Below, one piece after another: positions 12,534-25,289 of a stretch of 64,000 nucleotides of DNA (the stretch's first letter is position 1; each line of letters begins with the position of its first letter). A program made the position numbers and the translations under genes. The notes under the pieces are model-generated. The model was not told the DNA's origin. It searched no databases and worked only from the letters and a program-made list of their open reading frames with translations. The DNA comes from Phycomyces blakesleeanus NRRL 1555(-) (lineage: Eukaryota; Mucoromycota; Mucoromycetes; Mucorales; Phycomycetaceae). The DNA is taken from positions 1,054,001 to 1,118,000 of the forward strand of contig NW_017265140.1 of assembly GCF_001638985.1 (NCBI RefSeq), given 5' to 3'.

Positions 12534-12840
12534 CCTAAAAAACAAAAACAGCAATAAAAAGGTTCTCAATGTAGTTATTTAGTGTTTGGTTTCACCCCTT
12601 CCCTTTCATCCCTCATACCTCCTTCATATACCCTCCTTTCATCCCTATTTCTTTTTCTCAAAAAAAACGTACACACATTTTGGAGTTGTGAATGTATTGT
12701 CATTATTACTGTCGACATTAACATTACCATTACCATTATTAAAATAATAAAGATGATTTCAAAACATAATATGTTTTTTATATATATGTATAGATAAATC
12801 TAATAAGCACAAGCTTTAATTTTAATTTTTAATATCCTGT
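12534..12840. other. 3' flank of the Ser-rich gene
   Basis: AT-rich trailer with AATAAA-like signals soon after the stop and TTACCATTA repeats near 12720. No gene is seen. The first transposon-type terminal repeat begins just after this stretch. Confidence 0.4.
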
Positions 12841-13714
12841 TAAATAAGGAGACCATTACGGACATGCTTACAGGACATGCTGATGAGACTAAATTGAATA
12901 ATTATTCCCGACGCTATAGTGCCACCTTTAATAAGTATTACCGAAATGAGAGGATTTTAAAACCGGTTGAAATACTTTTCGAAAACACTTTTATTCATTA
13001 ACTCATATATGACAATATACACAAAAGCCTTTTCTATCAACCTAGATTAATGGTTTGTCTTTTATTGATAGAACATAAGTTTCCCAATCTCTTCAAAATT
13101 AGGTGGAAATATAAATGCATTTTTGTAGTGGCTTAAAGAAAATTGACGATATTGAAATGGTAAAAGCATAGTATCTTTTAAATATTAGTACCTAAACAAA
13201 AAAGAAAGCTGACGTACAAACAATCTATACCAATGAATCAGCTGTAATGCCCTACACGCATCAAAGTTATACTCCACTCCATGGAATTTATTATGAGAAT
13301 GTACCCTCCTCTATAATAACTATGTCGTGGCAATTTAATATACCTTAATGTCTGTTAGCTCACCTTTAAAGATTCCAATATAAAAGCTGTCTGTACATCT
13401 TTGGCGAGTTGCTATTATACATGATGTTAAAGGATATGCTTTGTAGCTTATCAGTACTTGTCTACTCTTCTTATTTCAATTCAAATCATACTTTCCACTG
13501 TGAATATAATTGAGCATGTGTTTATGTAATAACGAATGAAGGATACCAAGCATTTACTAATATTCAAAGTATGAAAATGCTTATAAATAAGGATTATTGT
13601 TTTATAAATTCATCCAAATTGACTTTTTTTTTGTGCAGTCTGTGTATTCAACCTACATCACGTCTTTTCTGCCTCTCTTTCAAACATATATTTCTGTATT
13701 CCTTCTCATCTTTC

Positions 13715-13904
13715 TATTTATCGCTTTTTCTTTCTCTCATTCCAATGCATCATCTTTACAACGTCCATCCGGATTGGCCTAGTTTAATAATGTACAATTC
13801 ATGGCATCGGTGTTCTCAAAAACTAGTCTTCTTTTAATCCTAATATAATTTATAGACAACAACGTGTACAGCTAAACACAGCTATCAATACCACTTTAGA
13901 ATAT
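13715..13904 (+). pseudogene. Copy C of the small multi-exon gene (third gene of the CACTA-like element), broken
   Basis: The segment around 13741-13782 encodes SNASSLQRPSGLA and then TAG. It aligns with PSDASPSQCPSGLAK (copy B, 55386-55447) and PSDVFSLQWPSGLVQ (copy A, 50303-50364). About 75 nt later an acceptor-like TATAG is followed by ACAACAACG (from 13856), aligned with the next exon of the other copies. The stop and the loss of a clean GT donor after PSGLA mark it as a pseudogene. It shows that the family is dispersed rather than confined to the 44-60 kb cluster. Confidence 0.5.
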
Positions 13905-14062
13905 ATGAATAGTATTTTATTTCTTTCTATGTTTACTCAATTAGATTAACTTCTTCATATTAATCAGTCCACCTAATTACAACATTGAACTCTTCAATCA
14001 AGCAAAAAAAAAAGTTTAAAAGCATGTTTTTTTATTAAAGTTGACAATAGCTAAGAAAGACT

Positions 14063-14094
<32 letters not shown>

Positions 14095-14179
14095 AGATAT
14101 ACATATATATACATAAAGAAACTATTCTATTTGATTTAATTTAATTTCACTTAATGTTCTTTTACATGAGTAAAGGAAT

Positions 14180-14910
14180 AAAAAGCATGACACCAAGTTC
14201 TTTGTCCCCGCATTACGCGGCTCAATCTCCTTCAGGACGTAAACCTTACTTGGTAGCGAAGGAGGTGCTGGAATGGTGGCAAACCAACGGAAAGCACCCG
14301 TTCATCCAGCCCCACATCTCGTCACCGAGTAATGTGGGTGCGAACTCGCCAGAGAACTTATCACTAGGTGATAAGGTCCAGCTCATTCGACTACCAGTAG
14401 CTTCACCGTCAGCCGTTAAAGAGTCCAGTCAGGTTAGCAGTGAAGAGCCAGCACATCTCACCACAGGTTAGACCTCCCTCCCCCCAGCATCATGATTCCA
14501 CATTGGCGATGCGATGTACACAGTAGTCTTTCCAAAAGAAAAGAGACCATGCCCCACGACTTCTCAGAATTAACTGAGCTGGCGAGTAACAACTTTCACT
14601 TTCCGATGCTTGTAGCATGGAAGAATCTCCCTGCAACGGTCGCAAGAGACGCCTCACTATGAAACCGGGACTGTTGTTGCTCAAGGAGAAAACAAACGAC
14701 GCGCGTTGGAGGAGGTCTATATGTAACAGAATTTTTCAGCTGCGATTAAAGTTTAGGACTACGCTTTTTGTCAGTCTTAGATGTCCACGTCAGAGCAAAC
14801 GTGATATGGCTATATATTCTTTTTACTGGGTCTGTGTAACTGTTCCACTGCAGAAGAGACAGCTAATACTATTTACTCAAAGTACGTACGAAAGGGACTT
14901 TGCAATGTGA
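14180..14910. other. GC-richer block of unknown origin
   Basis: This block is clearly richer in G and C than the sequence on either side. It has an open frame of about 105 codons at 14154-14471 (plus strand, containing AKEVLEWWQTNGKHPF) and a partly overlapping minus frame. No known domain is seen. The block ends in AT-rich DNA with the frames broken. It could be a decayed exon of a TE gene, captured host sequence or a non-coding segment. It does not look like rRNA or tRNA. Confidence 0.3.
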
Positions 14911-16400
14911 AGTAAAGTAGAGCAAAGAAGCAAAGAAGTAAAAGAGTAGTGAAGAGTTTGGTTTCGATCGGTGTAGCAATAACTCTTAAAGTGGAGTACA
15001 GGTTTCTATAACGGCGATTTGTAGGTTACTCTAAGCTGGTCTGTGCACTTTTTATTCAATGGTACACTAATTTATTTTCTTATTTTGCTCGTACAAGAAA
15101 ACCCAAAAAGGACCTACTAGCCATTAGGGAATAAACCAAAGTAAAATCTCAAAAACATATCAAGTAATAAGTAAAAAACAAGAAATACAGCAAAAAGTAT
15201 GTATGTATATTATCTAAACCACAACACAGTAAATGACGGGATTTTGAATTTCAGGTTGAATTTCGTTGAAATAAGAATATATCACTGATTGAAGTATCAA
15301 GATGATTTGCCAAGGGAATGAGTGATTACCCTAAGGTATCTGGGAATTATGATATATAATATAGCAGACGCTACTAAACATTTTCTTTTTGAAGGGCTCT
15401 AGATATGAATAGCTGTCATATATAAATAAAAATGAAAGCAACTAGGAAAGTAATGCTACCGAAGAAACCAAATTTTATCCTTGTTTTAAGAGGTGTAACT
15501 GGCATTGACAGGCCAGTTACTCCGGACGATGTCATTATGAAAAGAAAAAAAATGGGTGATTCAGATGACGCTTTTAAAAATCCATATGATATTTTCAAGA
15601 CCACTCTCTGAAACGCTCTTTTTTGTATTGTGTAATATAATTAAATATACCGTAAAAAATAAACCGTTTACCAAAGGTAATGCTGTTCTCACAGCAACAA
15701 TAACTTGGTACTTCATTGAGGCATACACTTAAAATTGTGTTGGTAATACTGTCTACAATCGAATGAAGTAGTTACTCCGACAGAATTTATACCTTACAAA
15801 AAGAAATATCATATAACTATAATATTATTTTAAAAAAAAAACGTTTACTGGTGTTAATCCCTCAAGGTAAAATAGTGTGTCCTAAAAAAATACAGTATAT
15901 TCATATCAAATTGGCATTTGCGCCTTAAATTTAGACTTGGCCATAAAAACAAATACACTATATCAACAACCAGTTATGCCGAATATTATAAGGAGTTGTC
16001 ATTAAATTGTGACGCAATCTTGTTGGATATTTTACCATTTATTGGCCTTCCTACACGTATCATGGCTTTGTCTTTCTTTTGCATACATTACCAGAAAGTG
16101 ACCCAATGTTTGTCATCGAAAATAAATTAGAAGCAAAGCTGTTTAACCTTTTCCATCAAAGGTTTCGAGTCATACCATGCCGTTCAAGGCAAAAATCATA
16201 GCAGAATTTGGACAATTTGTGGTCCGGAAGAATAAAAATGTTGTCTGCTACTAGAAAAAGCTGTCCCCCACCAGGAAACGTTTTCTGTCTAGGGCTAGTG
16301 TTTTGTTTTCTTAAAAGTATTCAACTAATATCAAAGTCTGATCCCTCCAAAAAAAAAGGTGCGTTTGATATAAAAGCAAAACTATTTTATTATTGATGTA
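14911..16400. other. Interior of the 12.86-16.44 kb element, non-coding or decayed
   Basis: AT-rich with scattered short frames, for example 15918-16130 plus, none with a recognisable domain. Taken as degraded transposon interior. Confidence 0.35.
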
Positions 16401-16489
16401 ACGCCTAATTATTAAATCTAGTCTCATTAACATGTCCGTACAGTTCCCCTTTTACAGCGAGTGATGTCGTATTCGCTTAAAGTTTTCAA

Positions 16490-17372
16490 CATCTACAAAT
16501 CACCTTTTTCCACTATGGCTGTGGAACTACCTTTGGAATCAAATCTTATTACAACCATGCTAGCCGTTTGCATCACTAATGAAAAACTATTTCGAAAATT
16601 GCGACTATGTGGATGATCAGAAAACGACCTCCAGATTAAAAAATAATTATACAAAAAGGAATTGAATACAATATTAAGTTGAAACGACGATATAACATAG
16701 GAAGATCTGGAATATCCTGATAAGCTGCAATTGAAACGTCATCCTGTTACTCGAAATGGGACAAAAATCTGATGAAGGTTACAGTTTTATTGTCGACTTC
16801 AAGAAGGAGGTCAAGGGCAGAATGAACTGAGCTGTTTGTCTGACACTTGGACACAACAAAAACGTTATCTAATCATATAGCCCTGTCGCTAGCTTACAAG
16901 TGTCTTATAGCAGAGTCAAAAATGCCAAACGAAGCTGTTAATCGTTGCAAGATTGCCTCGTTGTATGCTCCTTGATGCAGGACATTTTTTTTTCACTCTT
17001 TTTCGTTAATTATAAAGTTCATCAAAAAAACATCAGCGAAAGTTTTAAATTGATAGTTTGCTTGATGGAAATACCATCTAATACCAAGATGATCATGTCC
17101 ATGTACACTTATTTGTGTTCAAAGAGGACAGCTATCAACATAATGAAAAATGATACCTTGTGCACGTTGATATTCAAGAAACTGGCCATCATGTATCGTG
17201 ACAGTTCATTTCCAGTGTTTCAAAATGTGTGATTGATGTGCAATCCAATTATCCCACTTTGTGTTTCGATTGTCTTCATGCATTTGTATTCTCTCTCTCT
17301 CTCTATTTTACTTTGTTCGTCACCAAATATCCTTAAAATTATACTGTCTGCCTATATGACCATGAATACATG

Positions 17373-17408
<36 letters not shown>

Positions 17409-18905
17409 ATTTACGTACATTCTTTATTTTAGGTATGGTCTCTAAGGCACAACATAACCACGCAATTGAAGAAGACTGCAGATCGTATGCCATAAATCCC
17501 AGGCTGTCGCCAGGGGTAACGGTTATTGTATCTAAGCTTCTGTAGGAGAACAATGATGTTACCACTATCTTTAACGGCTTGAGGAGAAATGTATGTACTA
17601 ATATTATCCACCAGGATATTGCGAACATCAAACAGAATTTTAGAAAGTTTGATTAAGGACGGGGGATGTTTGAGTTCATCACCACTTTACAGGATCTTGA
17701 CTTCCATGCGAGATAAACTGTTGATAACACCAAAGAAAACAAAGTCAAAATGGTCTTTTATTTTGTCCACAAAGACGCAGTTGACGAAGCAAGAATAATG
17801 CCCGATACTGTGATAATTGATGAAACATACAAGACGAACAGCCGTAGGATGACATTTATTAACTGTTGGAACTAGTAATGTTACTTAAACCCCACACAAG
17901 TCTTTAAAGTAACCTCAAACTGCTGGTGGTTGGGTTGAGCACGGGACGGTAGAAAAATATCGCTGGATACTTCACTGTCTGCGGGATGCAGTCTTTCCTA
18001 GTGCTAAAGACAGCAACAGCAGCACTCCTCTTTTTCCAAGTGTATCGATCACTAATAACGAGCAATCATTGAGAAATACAATTACTCATGCTTTCCCTGA
18101 GTCAAAACAATTTGTGCCAGCAATTAAGGAAGACAAAAACGGCGAAAAGAGAGGTTTCTTGGAGAAGTTGGCTGGTTACTTGGACATATTTGCTTTTGGG
18201 GTGCGTGAAATCAGAAGAAATGAAGAAAGAGACAAATGGATAACTTGACTTTGTAAAGGAACATTGCATAGACAGGAAAAAAATTACCGATGCTTTCCTT
18301 GAAAGGTACATATAGAACTTCTAAATTCAAAAGAAACAATTTATTAACTATAAAAAATATTTTTTTATATGATCTATCAGAAAAATGAAGGATAAAGAAA
18401 AATGGGTAAACATCTACGTTGTAAAGATACCTTTATTTTGGTAATTGCACCTCTAACTGTGCAGAGAGTGCACAAGCTTCTCTTAAACATTCTCTTGGTA
18501 CTTCCTCAGGTAAACTGAAGACGGTGGCCTTGAAAGTTAAAATATGGTACGAGGAGTTTGTAAGTTTATAATGTATTATTTTATGCGATAATTAACAAAG
18601 CTTTATAGTATTTTTTTTAAATTAGTTAGGTCGATGACTGCAAGCGCAGATTGACGGTGGAGTACATTAGAGGGAGCACAAACGTTGCTTTGAACAAAAT
18701 AAAGAGTGCAAGTCTTACTGAGATCCGTTACAGAATTAGCAGATATGAAATAGACAAAATCAAGCTAAAGCTTTCAAAATCGATCATACCAGAAAATACG
18801 AAAAAAAGAGTGCCATTGGCTCATCCAATACAACTACTTGCTTCCCTGCTCCCACGCACTTACCAATTTGATATAATTGCAATCCCCTGCATCCAAAGAC
18901 GCTGA
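16490..18905 (+). pseudogene. Decayed Mutator-like (MULE) transposase
   Basis: Fragments in shifting plus-strand frames match the order of a MULE/FAR1-type transposase. The clearest lies at about 17800-17860, reading VIIDETYKTNSRRMTFINC, which corresponds to the family's first catalytic Asp motif (D-x-T-Y-K-T-N). Around 18040-18110 the frame reads SITNNEQSLRNTITHAFPES, corresponding to the second-Asp region (TDxExAL..AI..xFP). Upstream (16.5-17.3 kb) are possible remnants of the N-terminal DNA-binding part. Downstream (18.6-18.9 kb) the open frame VEYIRGSTNVALNKIKSA may be the C-terminal helical part. Numerous stops and frameshifts mean it cannot encode a protein. At 18540-18620 a possible old intron may remain. 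Confidence 0.55.
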
Positions 18906-19700
18906 AGAAAAAACTACTTATAAGGACAAGGTAATTTATATATGATATTAGCAATCATTATAAAAATATTTATTTATATAATATACTATTACATATATAC
19001 CATAAAACAATTAAGAATTCAGTGTCAGTTCCAGAAAGCATCAATAAAGTCATGGCTGGAGATCCTGAATTTGCTCACGATCTTGAGCTTGTTTATGACG
19101 GCTATAACAATACATAGAGTAAATAAGAGCAAATCTATATAAGCAATTCAATAAAAAAAACCAGAACAAATAGCTAAGCAAAAACTTGAGGACCTTAGCA
19201 GTCAAACAATAGTGGAATCAATATTGGTTTGGCACAATCGACCATCCACAACTTACAGACACATATAACAGAAATGTGGCCGTATATTTGTATACTCCAA
19301 TTGAAACAGGAGACTGTCTTTTTGTCCCAATTTCTACTATGCCAGATAAAATCGAACCCGTAGTCATTACCTTGGGCATTAACCACTTTGTTCTTGCAAA
19401 ACGCAAAAACACCAGAAAATTCGCGTGACCAAAAATCAACCCTTTTCATAAGCACATATCTCAAAAACACAGCCTGGAAGATTATTCTGTTATGTACTAG
19501 TAACCAAGGCATGGCCTTCAAAATAGAATTATCTCGGACCATATTAACCTTTCATCTTTTATATATATATATATATTTACAATCAACATCTTTTTTGAAA
19601 CATTTGACAAATATCAAAGTCTGGCCTTCCAAAAAAACGTGTGTAACATAAGAAACTAATTACAGTAATGTTGCATTTGTTTTCCGTTTTGACTTTCTAG

Positions 19701-19710
19701 CATGTCCGTA
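19701..19710. repeat. TIR-type terminal motif CATGTCCGTA
   Basis: This is identical in sequence and orientation to the right terminus at 16431-16440 and is the complement of the left terminus at 12857-12866. It probably marks the right end of the MULE relic. The following GC-containing TAACTCCCTCCCC resembles the TACAGTTCCCC beyond the 16.44 kb end. Confidence 0.45.
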
Positions 19711-20149
19711 ACTCCCTCCCCTATTTTCTTGCGGCACTGCCATCATTGATTTTAGGGGATATGTTAATTTTATTTGGAAAGACTGTCTGTGGCCCAAATA
19801 GGGAAAAACACAGTGAAAGTGACAGTGATGTGGAGTGCTTCGATGAGAGATAGAGAGAGACGCTCAATATACAGGTAAAGACGGATAGAGAACGAAAGAG
19901 AGCCTAAAGAACGACTTGTAACCCCTTCTTTTTTTAGACTTGTGCAGATTTGATTTATTGCTTTTTTTTTTTTAATTTTTTAATTTTTTTTTAATTTTTT
20001 TTTTGCCTTTCCTTATTTCCTCAACCATTCCTATCCACACCTCTCCTCATCCCACACTCATTCATCCCACTTCATCCGATTCAGACACATCCAGCCCAAA
20101 TAAATCAGCTACAGGATTTAAAATAAATACCTAATCTCGGTTAACTACA
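19711..20149. promoter_or_regulatory. Upstream region of EFR3
   Basis: Contains a long T-rich tract (about 19960-20005) and pyrimidine-rich CTCCTCATCCC segments just before the first exon, a common arrangement upstream of fungal start sites. No discrete factor site is claimed. Confidence 0.35.
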
Positions 20150-23100
20150 ATGCATCTGTAAGCTGATTAATCAATTCAATAAGAAACCACAATGCATGCA
20201 TACATTTATTCATTAATACAAATATATACTTTTACATTTATAAATATGTAAATATTTATATGTACATAATTATACATATACATACATACATACGTACTTA
20301 TGCTTAAATTGTCGCTATTATTATTACTCTTATAGATACGTTAAGCATGCCTCGTTAATCAATAATTGTTATCCAGACAAAGAAGGTGAAAAGGGACCAC
20401 GTTCTTCCGAATTGAGTTATCTGGTTTTCTATGCCACTTCTCGTCCTGTAAAGTTAACAAAGGTTGGAGTATTCCTTGAGAAGAAGGTCGAGAGAGACAT
20501 TCAGAAGGGCAAGAAACAGTAAGTCTTCCTCTTCTTCATTATTATTGTTATTATTAAAAGAAGCTGGAAATTTTAATTAAATGGAAATTAACATTAAATT
20601 AAATGACATTAAATTTAAATAAATTTTAAAATTAAATTTACATTATAATATTAATATATTACACTAAATAAAACGAAATAATCATGATAATAATGGAATG
20701 AATTAGAAACAACCAAGTGTCCTTAGATATCATCAAAGTACTTATCGAGGCCTGTCATCGAGACCTAAACTTGTTTTCAAAATATGTCGTCCGAATCCTT
20801 AACATGGTCCTTGACACAAAAGACGTTCAGCTTATCAACCTAACCTGTGAAACCGTAAGCCAAAACTAATAATACGAATAGTAATAATATATACCTATTC
20901 TGAGTCTAATAGTAAAATAATATTATTATTTTTTCGTTTTCATGTGTCTGTATCTATCATTGATTTGCTCTACAAGTTTGTCGTTTTTGCAAACTATCAT
21001 GATGGATCAACTTTGGGCGTAGATTCTGAATTGACCGTGGACTACGAACGTCTTGTCCAGAAGTTTGCTACATTTTATGATCCCAGTGACAATGATGACC
21101 AACAAACTACTCAGTAAATTATCGAAACGAAAAAGAAAAGAAAATATGAATATGTATGGAAAACAGGTATTAATTATACATCTATCATTCTCTCTTCTTT
21201 TTGATAGACTGAGATATATTGGTCAGCGTGCTATGCATGCTGCAGTAACATCACCTGCATTATATGCTTCCGATTTCGCAACACAGGTGGAATTGATTAT
21301 GCCACCCTTGATTACTGCACTTGCTAACATTGGTCATCCTGTTGATTCAACCAAGACTGGGTAAAAATAAACATACAGCTCTAATAACACACATATTAAC
21401 ACCATGCCTTTTTGTGTGTGTGTGTGTGTGTTTGTGCGGATTGGTGTATTAGACCTGCACCAACAAATATTCATACTGGAACTGTTGATAAAAATACAGT
21501 TGATCTCTTGGCTACAAATACATTTGTGCTTATATTCAACAAAGCTAACGGCAGTGCTGTTAGAGCAACACTAAAACCACTCTTTACGTATGTTGTTGTT
21601 GCTTTCTTTTTTTTTGGTTCTTGTTACTAATATTCTGGGGGATGACAATAGATTTTTTGATACCAATCAAAAGTGGTGGCCTTCAAATCTGGCTACTTCT
21701 TCAATGGAACTTGTTCTTGATTCTCTCCAGGTAAAGTTCATAGAACACACAAAAAGACAAATTCTAGTAAAGTTGTTTATGGCACTTACATACACATGGA
21801 TTACATTACATCACAATACAACTGAATGATAATCTTATAAATATAAACCCTTTTTGATACTTATCATTTTTCCGTCTTTCACTTAAGCAACCAAGTAATT
21901 AATCAATTGTATCGTATTTATTAGCCTCAATTTAGATACATGTTAGTATCTGAACTTCTTCAACAGTTGGAAAGTTCGAAATCCGGTGGCGAAAACTACA
22001 TGAACGAAAAGTCAGCATCTATTATCACCACTTTGGACAGACTCTTGAATGCAAATATACCCTTGGTCGGCATTTCTGTCCTCGAGGTTCTCAACTCACT
22101 ATTCACCCATCTCGTGAAGTCCTTGTCGGGCCACATGTCGTCGTCCGACACAATCGCACAACAACTTGATCCTAACCACAACCCAGACTCGGAAGAAATG
22201 ACAATCGAGTATGCCGTCAACCATGGTCTGGTTCACAGTATCGGTGGCCTGGCGTCGCAGATCTACTACCAGAACCAACTTAACGACATCACAGGCTACA
22301 TAATCACCAAACTTAGAGTTGGTACGGCTTTGGACCAAGTAGATGGTCTTCCGGTAGTGCAGTACAGACGTATTGCGCTCAAGTGTCTTAATCTTATTTT
22401 GTCTGGAACAAAACAAACGGCCGAAACAGACGACCACGACAACCAAGCATACCCAACTTCGGTGTCTTTAGATGTCTGGATCCCAGCATTTGGACTCTTG
22501 ACGGACCGACAATCCGAGACACGTGTGGATATCGCAGACGCACTGATTCGGTATCTCGACGAGACATCGAAGAATAGCGACGAAGAGGCAGAGCTCTTAT
22601 CGTCGTCACTGGATCCCTTTCCAAAACACATGCTCAATCAGCACGGGGACGTCATGTTCGTAAACGCTCTTCACCAGGCCATCGTCGACTGGGCAGTGGT
22701 GGCTGACTGTAGGGTTCAGGACATCAAGGCACTCTATAACCTCCTCTGTGCACTCACACGTCGATTTGGAGCCGATGGAACAATCAAGGCTATACCACTG
22801 ATATTTAAACTCCAGAGTCTGGTACAAACTGGAATTGTGAGTAGCGCTAACAGTGGTGGTAGTGCTAGTGGTGCGGCGGCCTGTCAGAGAGCCGCGGCAG
22901 CACTTGTGGTTGAGTGGCTAGATATGATTGCAGACTTTTATGGGATCAATCGTCTGAAAGAGTACATTGACCGAATCAAACGTGAGCGCATCCTTGCTAG
23001 GGAGTATTCATCAGTGTTTTTACCCGAGACTGCCGATCGTCTAGCCGGAGTGTCATCGTTTGAAGATGTTGAGCGCGGCAACACCAAGACGGTCGAATGC

Positions 23101-24065
23101 TTTGTAGACCGACATCTGATTGTTGAAATCTTTTCAAAAGACAGCCCTCTTCGAGACGAAGAAGACACTCATGGATTAGATCTTGAAAGCAAGCTGTATG
23201 CCGAGTGGGGATCAGAAGTATTTGGTAAGTAGACATATATATGTGTATGTATATATACATATATGTATATGTATTTGTGTGTGCTTGTGCTTATGGTTGG
23301 CTACAGCAATGATTGATCGAACGATTCATCTTTGGATTTTTGAAATGTTTATTTGACATCTAATATGTAATACTATTGTATCTTATTGTATTTTGGGTGT
23401 GTATTTGGTGTACAAAAGTGAGCCACGAAAGATCCTTTAGAATCCGAACTTCTCGAAACATGGATGATCTAAAGCCAAAGCTGACAATACCTTGGTCCAG
23501 CACAGATTACAATGCAAGTATATTTATATGTACATCTTGTAAAGACTCCTTTAAAAATCCAAAAATAATGGTAGTTTGCTAATCGAGGTTATTTTTTTGG
23601 CTGATCATTATTATGGCTTATATATTCCATCATTAGTGCTCCCAACTTGATAAATCTAGAGCTGTCAAAGTAGAGACACTTAAGGAAGCTTTGTGTAAGT
23701 CTTTATCAAAACAATAGTAGTTTAACTATGTATGTATTGATTGATCCAACTATCATTGGTATTACTATGATCATTTATAGCCCAATCAAACAGTGAAAAG
23801 TCAGACTCACAGAAAGATCCAATCCACACAATGACAACCCTTGCGCTTTCCAAGCGACCCAAAGATAATCGAAAAGACATGGATTCTCTCTTATCTGCTC
23901 TGACCTTTGAATCGACTGAAGACAGGTATTTTCTTTTTTTTTGGTACAATAATGTACTTTGTTTAATTAAGCTGTTTGTGTATATTGACTTCATGAAACT
24001 CTCTATATACACATAAATACATATGTAGGTCTCATTCTCTAGTAAACCCTCCTTACAGAGGATAA
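20150..24065 (+). CDS. EFR3: EFR3, plasma-membrane scaffold for PI4-kinase (825 aa, 12 exons)
   Basis: Exons: 20150-20157, 20336-20518, 20707-20854, 20977-21113, 21208-21360, 21453-21587, 21652-21730, 21925-23224, 23419-23513, 23637-23694, 23781-23925, 24029-24065; all phases agree. Exon 1 is only 8 nt (ATG CAT CT). The N-terminus MHLYVKHASLINNCYPDKEG followed by SELSYLVFYATSRPVKLTKVG is the hallmark of the EFR3 family (yeast Efr3, metazoan EFR3A/B). The rest is the expected helical-repeat rod with Ser-rich C-terminal segments, and the length is typical for fungi. In yeast Efr3 anchors at the plasma membrane through a basic patch and with Ypp1 recruits the PI4-kinase Stt4 for PI4P synthesis. 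Intron 9 seems to use a GC donor (AAT|GCAAGT); the nearby GT donor would bring an early stop. The gene reads as intact. Confidence 0.93.
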
Positions 24066-24309
24066 ACCCAAAAAATAAAAATAAAATATAATATTTAAAA
24101 AAAAAATGCCGAAATTATATATATATATAATTCAATTCTTAATTTGTCTTTTAATGAACCAAAAGTCACAATCCTAAAAAAAATCAAGGGTGAACAATGG
24201 GTCTTTTTTTTTGGAAACATTTTTATAAAACAATAAAAAAAATTAAAATCAAATTAAAGATGAAAATCAAATTAGCTTAATTTATTTTTCATTTTACATA
24301 TAACACACA

Positions 24310-24355
<46 letters not shown>

Positions 24356-24401
24356 CTACTTATTTATTTATTCTATTACAAGCATACAATACTTAATCAC
24401 A
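24066..24401. other. EFR3-NXT1 intergenic spacer
   Basis: A 336-bp spacer between tandem genes. It contains poly-A tracts and a CA run changing into a TA run (about 24302-24354). It should hold the EFR3 polyadenylation site and the NXT1 promoter. Confidence 0.5.
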
Positions 24402-25210
24402 ATGGAAGCAATAATGAGCATTGTTGAGAAAAGTGCTGAACAATTCGTTCAATTCTACTATGGAAATTTCGATGGCCAACGCACAGTAATAACAATAATA
24501 AAATTAAAGGAATCTTGATTGATTACAACGCACAATTATTCTTACCTTGTATGTGTACATGTGCATTTATTTCTTGTAGACATTACCTAATCTCTATCGC
24601 GACAAATCAACTATACTCTGGAATGGTACGACAAATTACGATTCGATTTGCTATTATTCTATAATCTTTTTTAAAAAAAGAAAGAAGAAAAATTAAAAGC
24701 AATAATGAGAACGCCAAAAGACTATGATTCCAATTTTTTGATCGATCTGTAATCTAATTAGGAAACGCACTCTCGGGAGCTCAAAAGTTTTCAGAATTAT
24801 TAGCAGTTATACCACAATCCATACATGAGATTGATGTATACAATTGCCAACCTTTCCCGGGTAAAAATTAGGATTATAATCATATATAAAAAGAAATCCT
24901 TTCTAATCTTTGTACAATATTATTTTGCTAGGAAATACATTCATTACAGCTACAGTTAATGCTCAAGGAACATGGGGAATATTAATCAATGTTACGGGAT
25001 CTGTCAAGTTTGATGACGGCTCGGCAATCAAATCATTTTTTGAAGTATTTATGCTAATGCCGGAGGAAGAACAAACAAATAATTTTTTTGTCCAGAGCCA
25101 AAATTTCCGGTAATTATATATTTATTTAGGCATTTGGGCCCCCCCCAAAAATAGAACCAATAACGCCAACTAAAATTATTTGTTTCAATTTATATAGCTA
25201 TTTTGACTGA
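24402..25210 (+). CDS. NXT1: NXT1/p15-type NTF2-like mRNA export cofactor (139 aa, 5 exons)
   Basis: Exons: 24402-24485, 24580-24625, 24762-24860, 24932-25109, 25198-25210; all junctions are GT-AG and in phase, and the last exon adds only YFD and the stop TGA. The product is one NTF2-like fold. STILWNGNALSGAQKF matches the conserved WNG..xSG core of p15/NXT1, and the end QSQNFRYFD matches the family C-terminus. The length (139 aa) is that of metazoan NXT1. NXT1 dimerises with the TAP/Mex67 NTF2-like domain and helps carry mRNP through the nuclear pore; yeast uses the unrelated-looking Mtr2 instead. It could be called a generic NTF2 paralogue, but the WNGNA motif favours NXT1. The gene is intact and lies just before the transposon-rich region. 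Confidence 0.88.
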
Positions 25211-25289
25211 TTGTCTGATCTTACAAATGGGTCGATTGATTCTCTTCTACTAGTGTCTTTTTTTTAACACTCTTTTATCTCTATCCCTT

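Larger units (their letters stand above)
12857..16440. mobile_element. Degraded DNA transposon bounded by TACGGACATG inverted ends
   Basis: The left end at 12857-12866 reads TACGGACATG. The right end at 16431-16440 is its exact reverse complement, CATGTCCGTA. Homology continues inward: left GATGAGACTAAATTGAATAA (from 12882) and, on the complement, right AATGAGACTAGATTTAATAA, giving an inverted repeat of about 33 bp with few mismatches. The left side has a 16-bp extra segment that partly duplicates the terminal motif. Inside there is no intact transposase. There is one copy of the small gene family also found next to the CACTA-like elements (13.72-13.90 kb) and a GC-richer block at 14.18-14.9 kb. 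The superfamily is unassigned; the same terminal 10-mer also closes the MULE relic at 19.7 kb. Confidence 0.5.
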
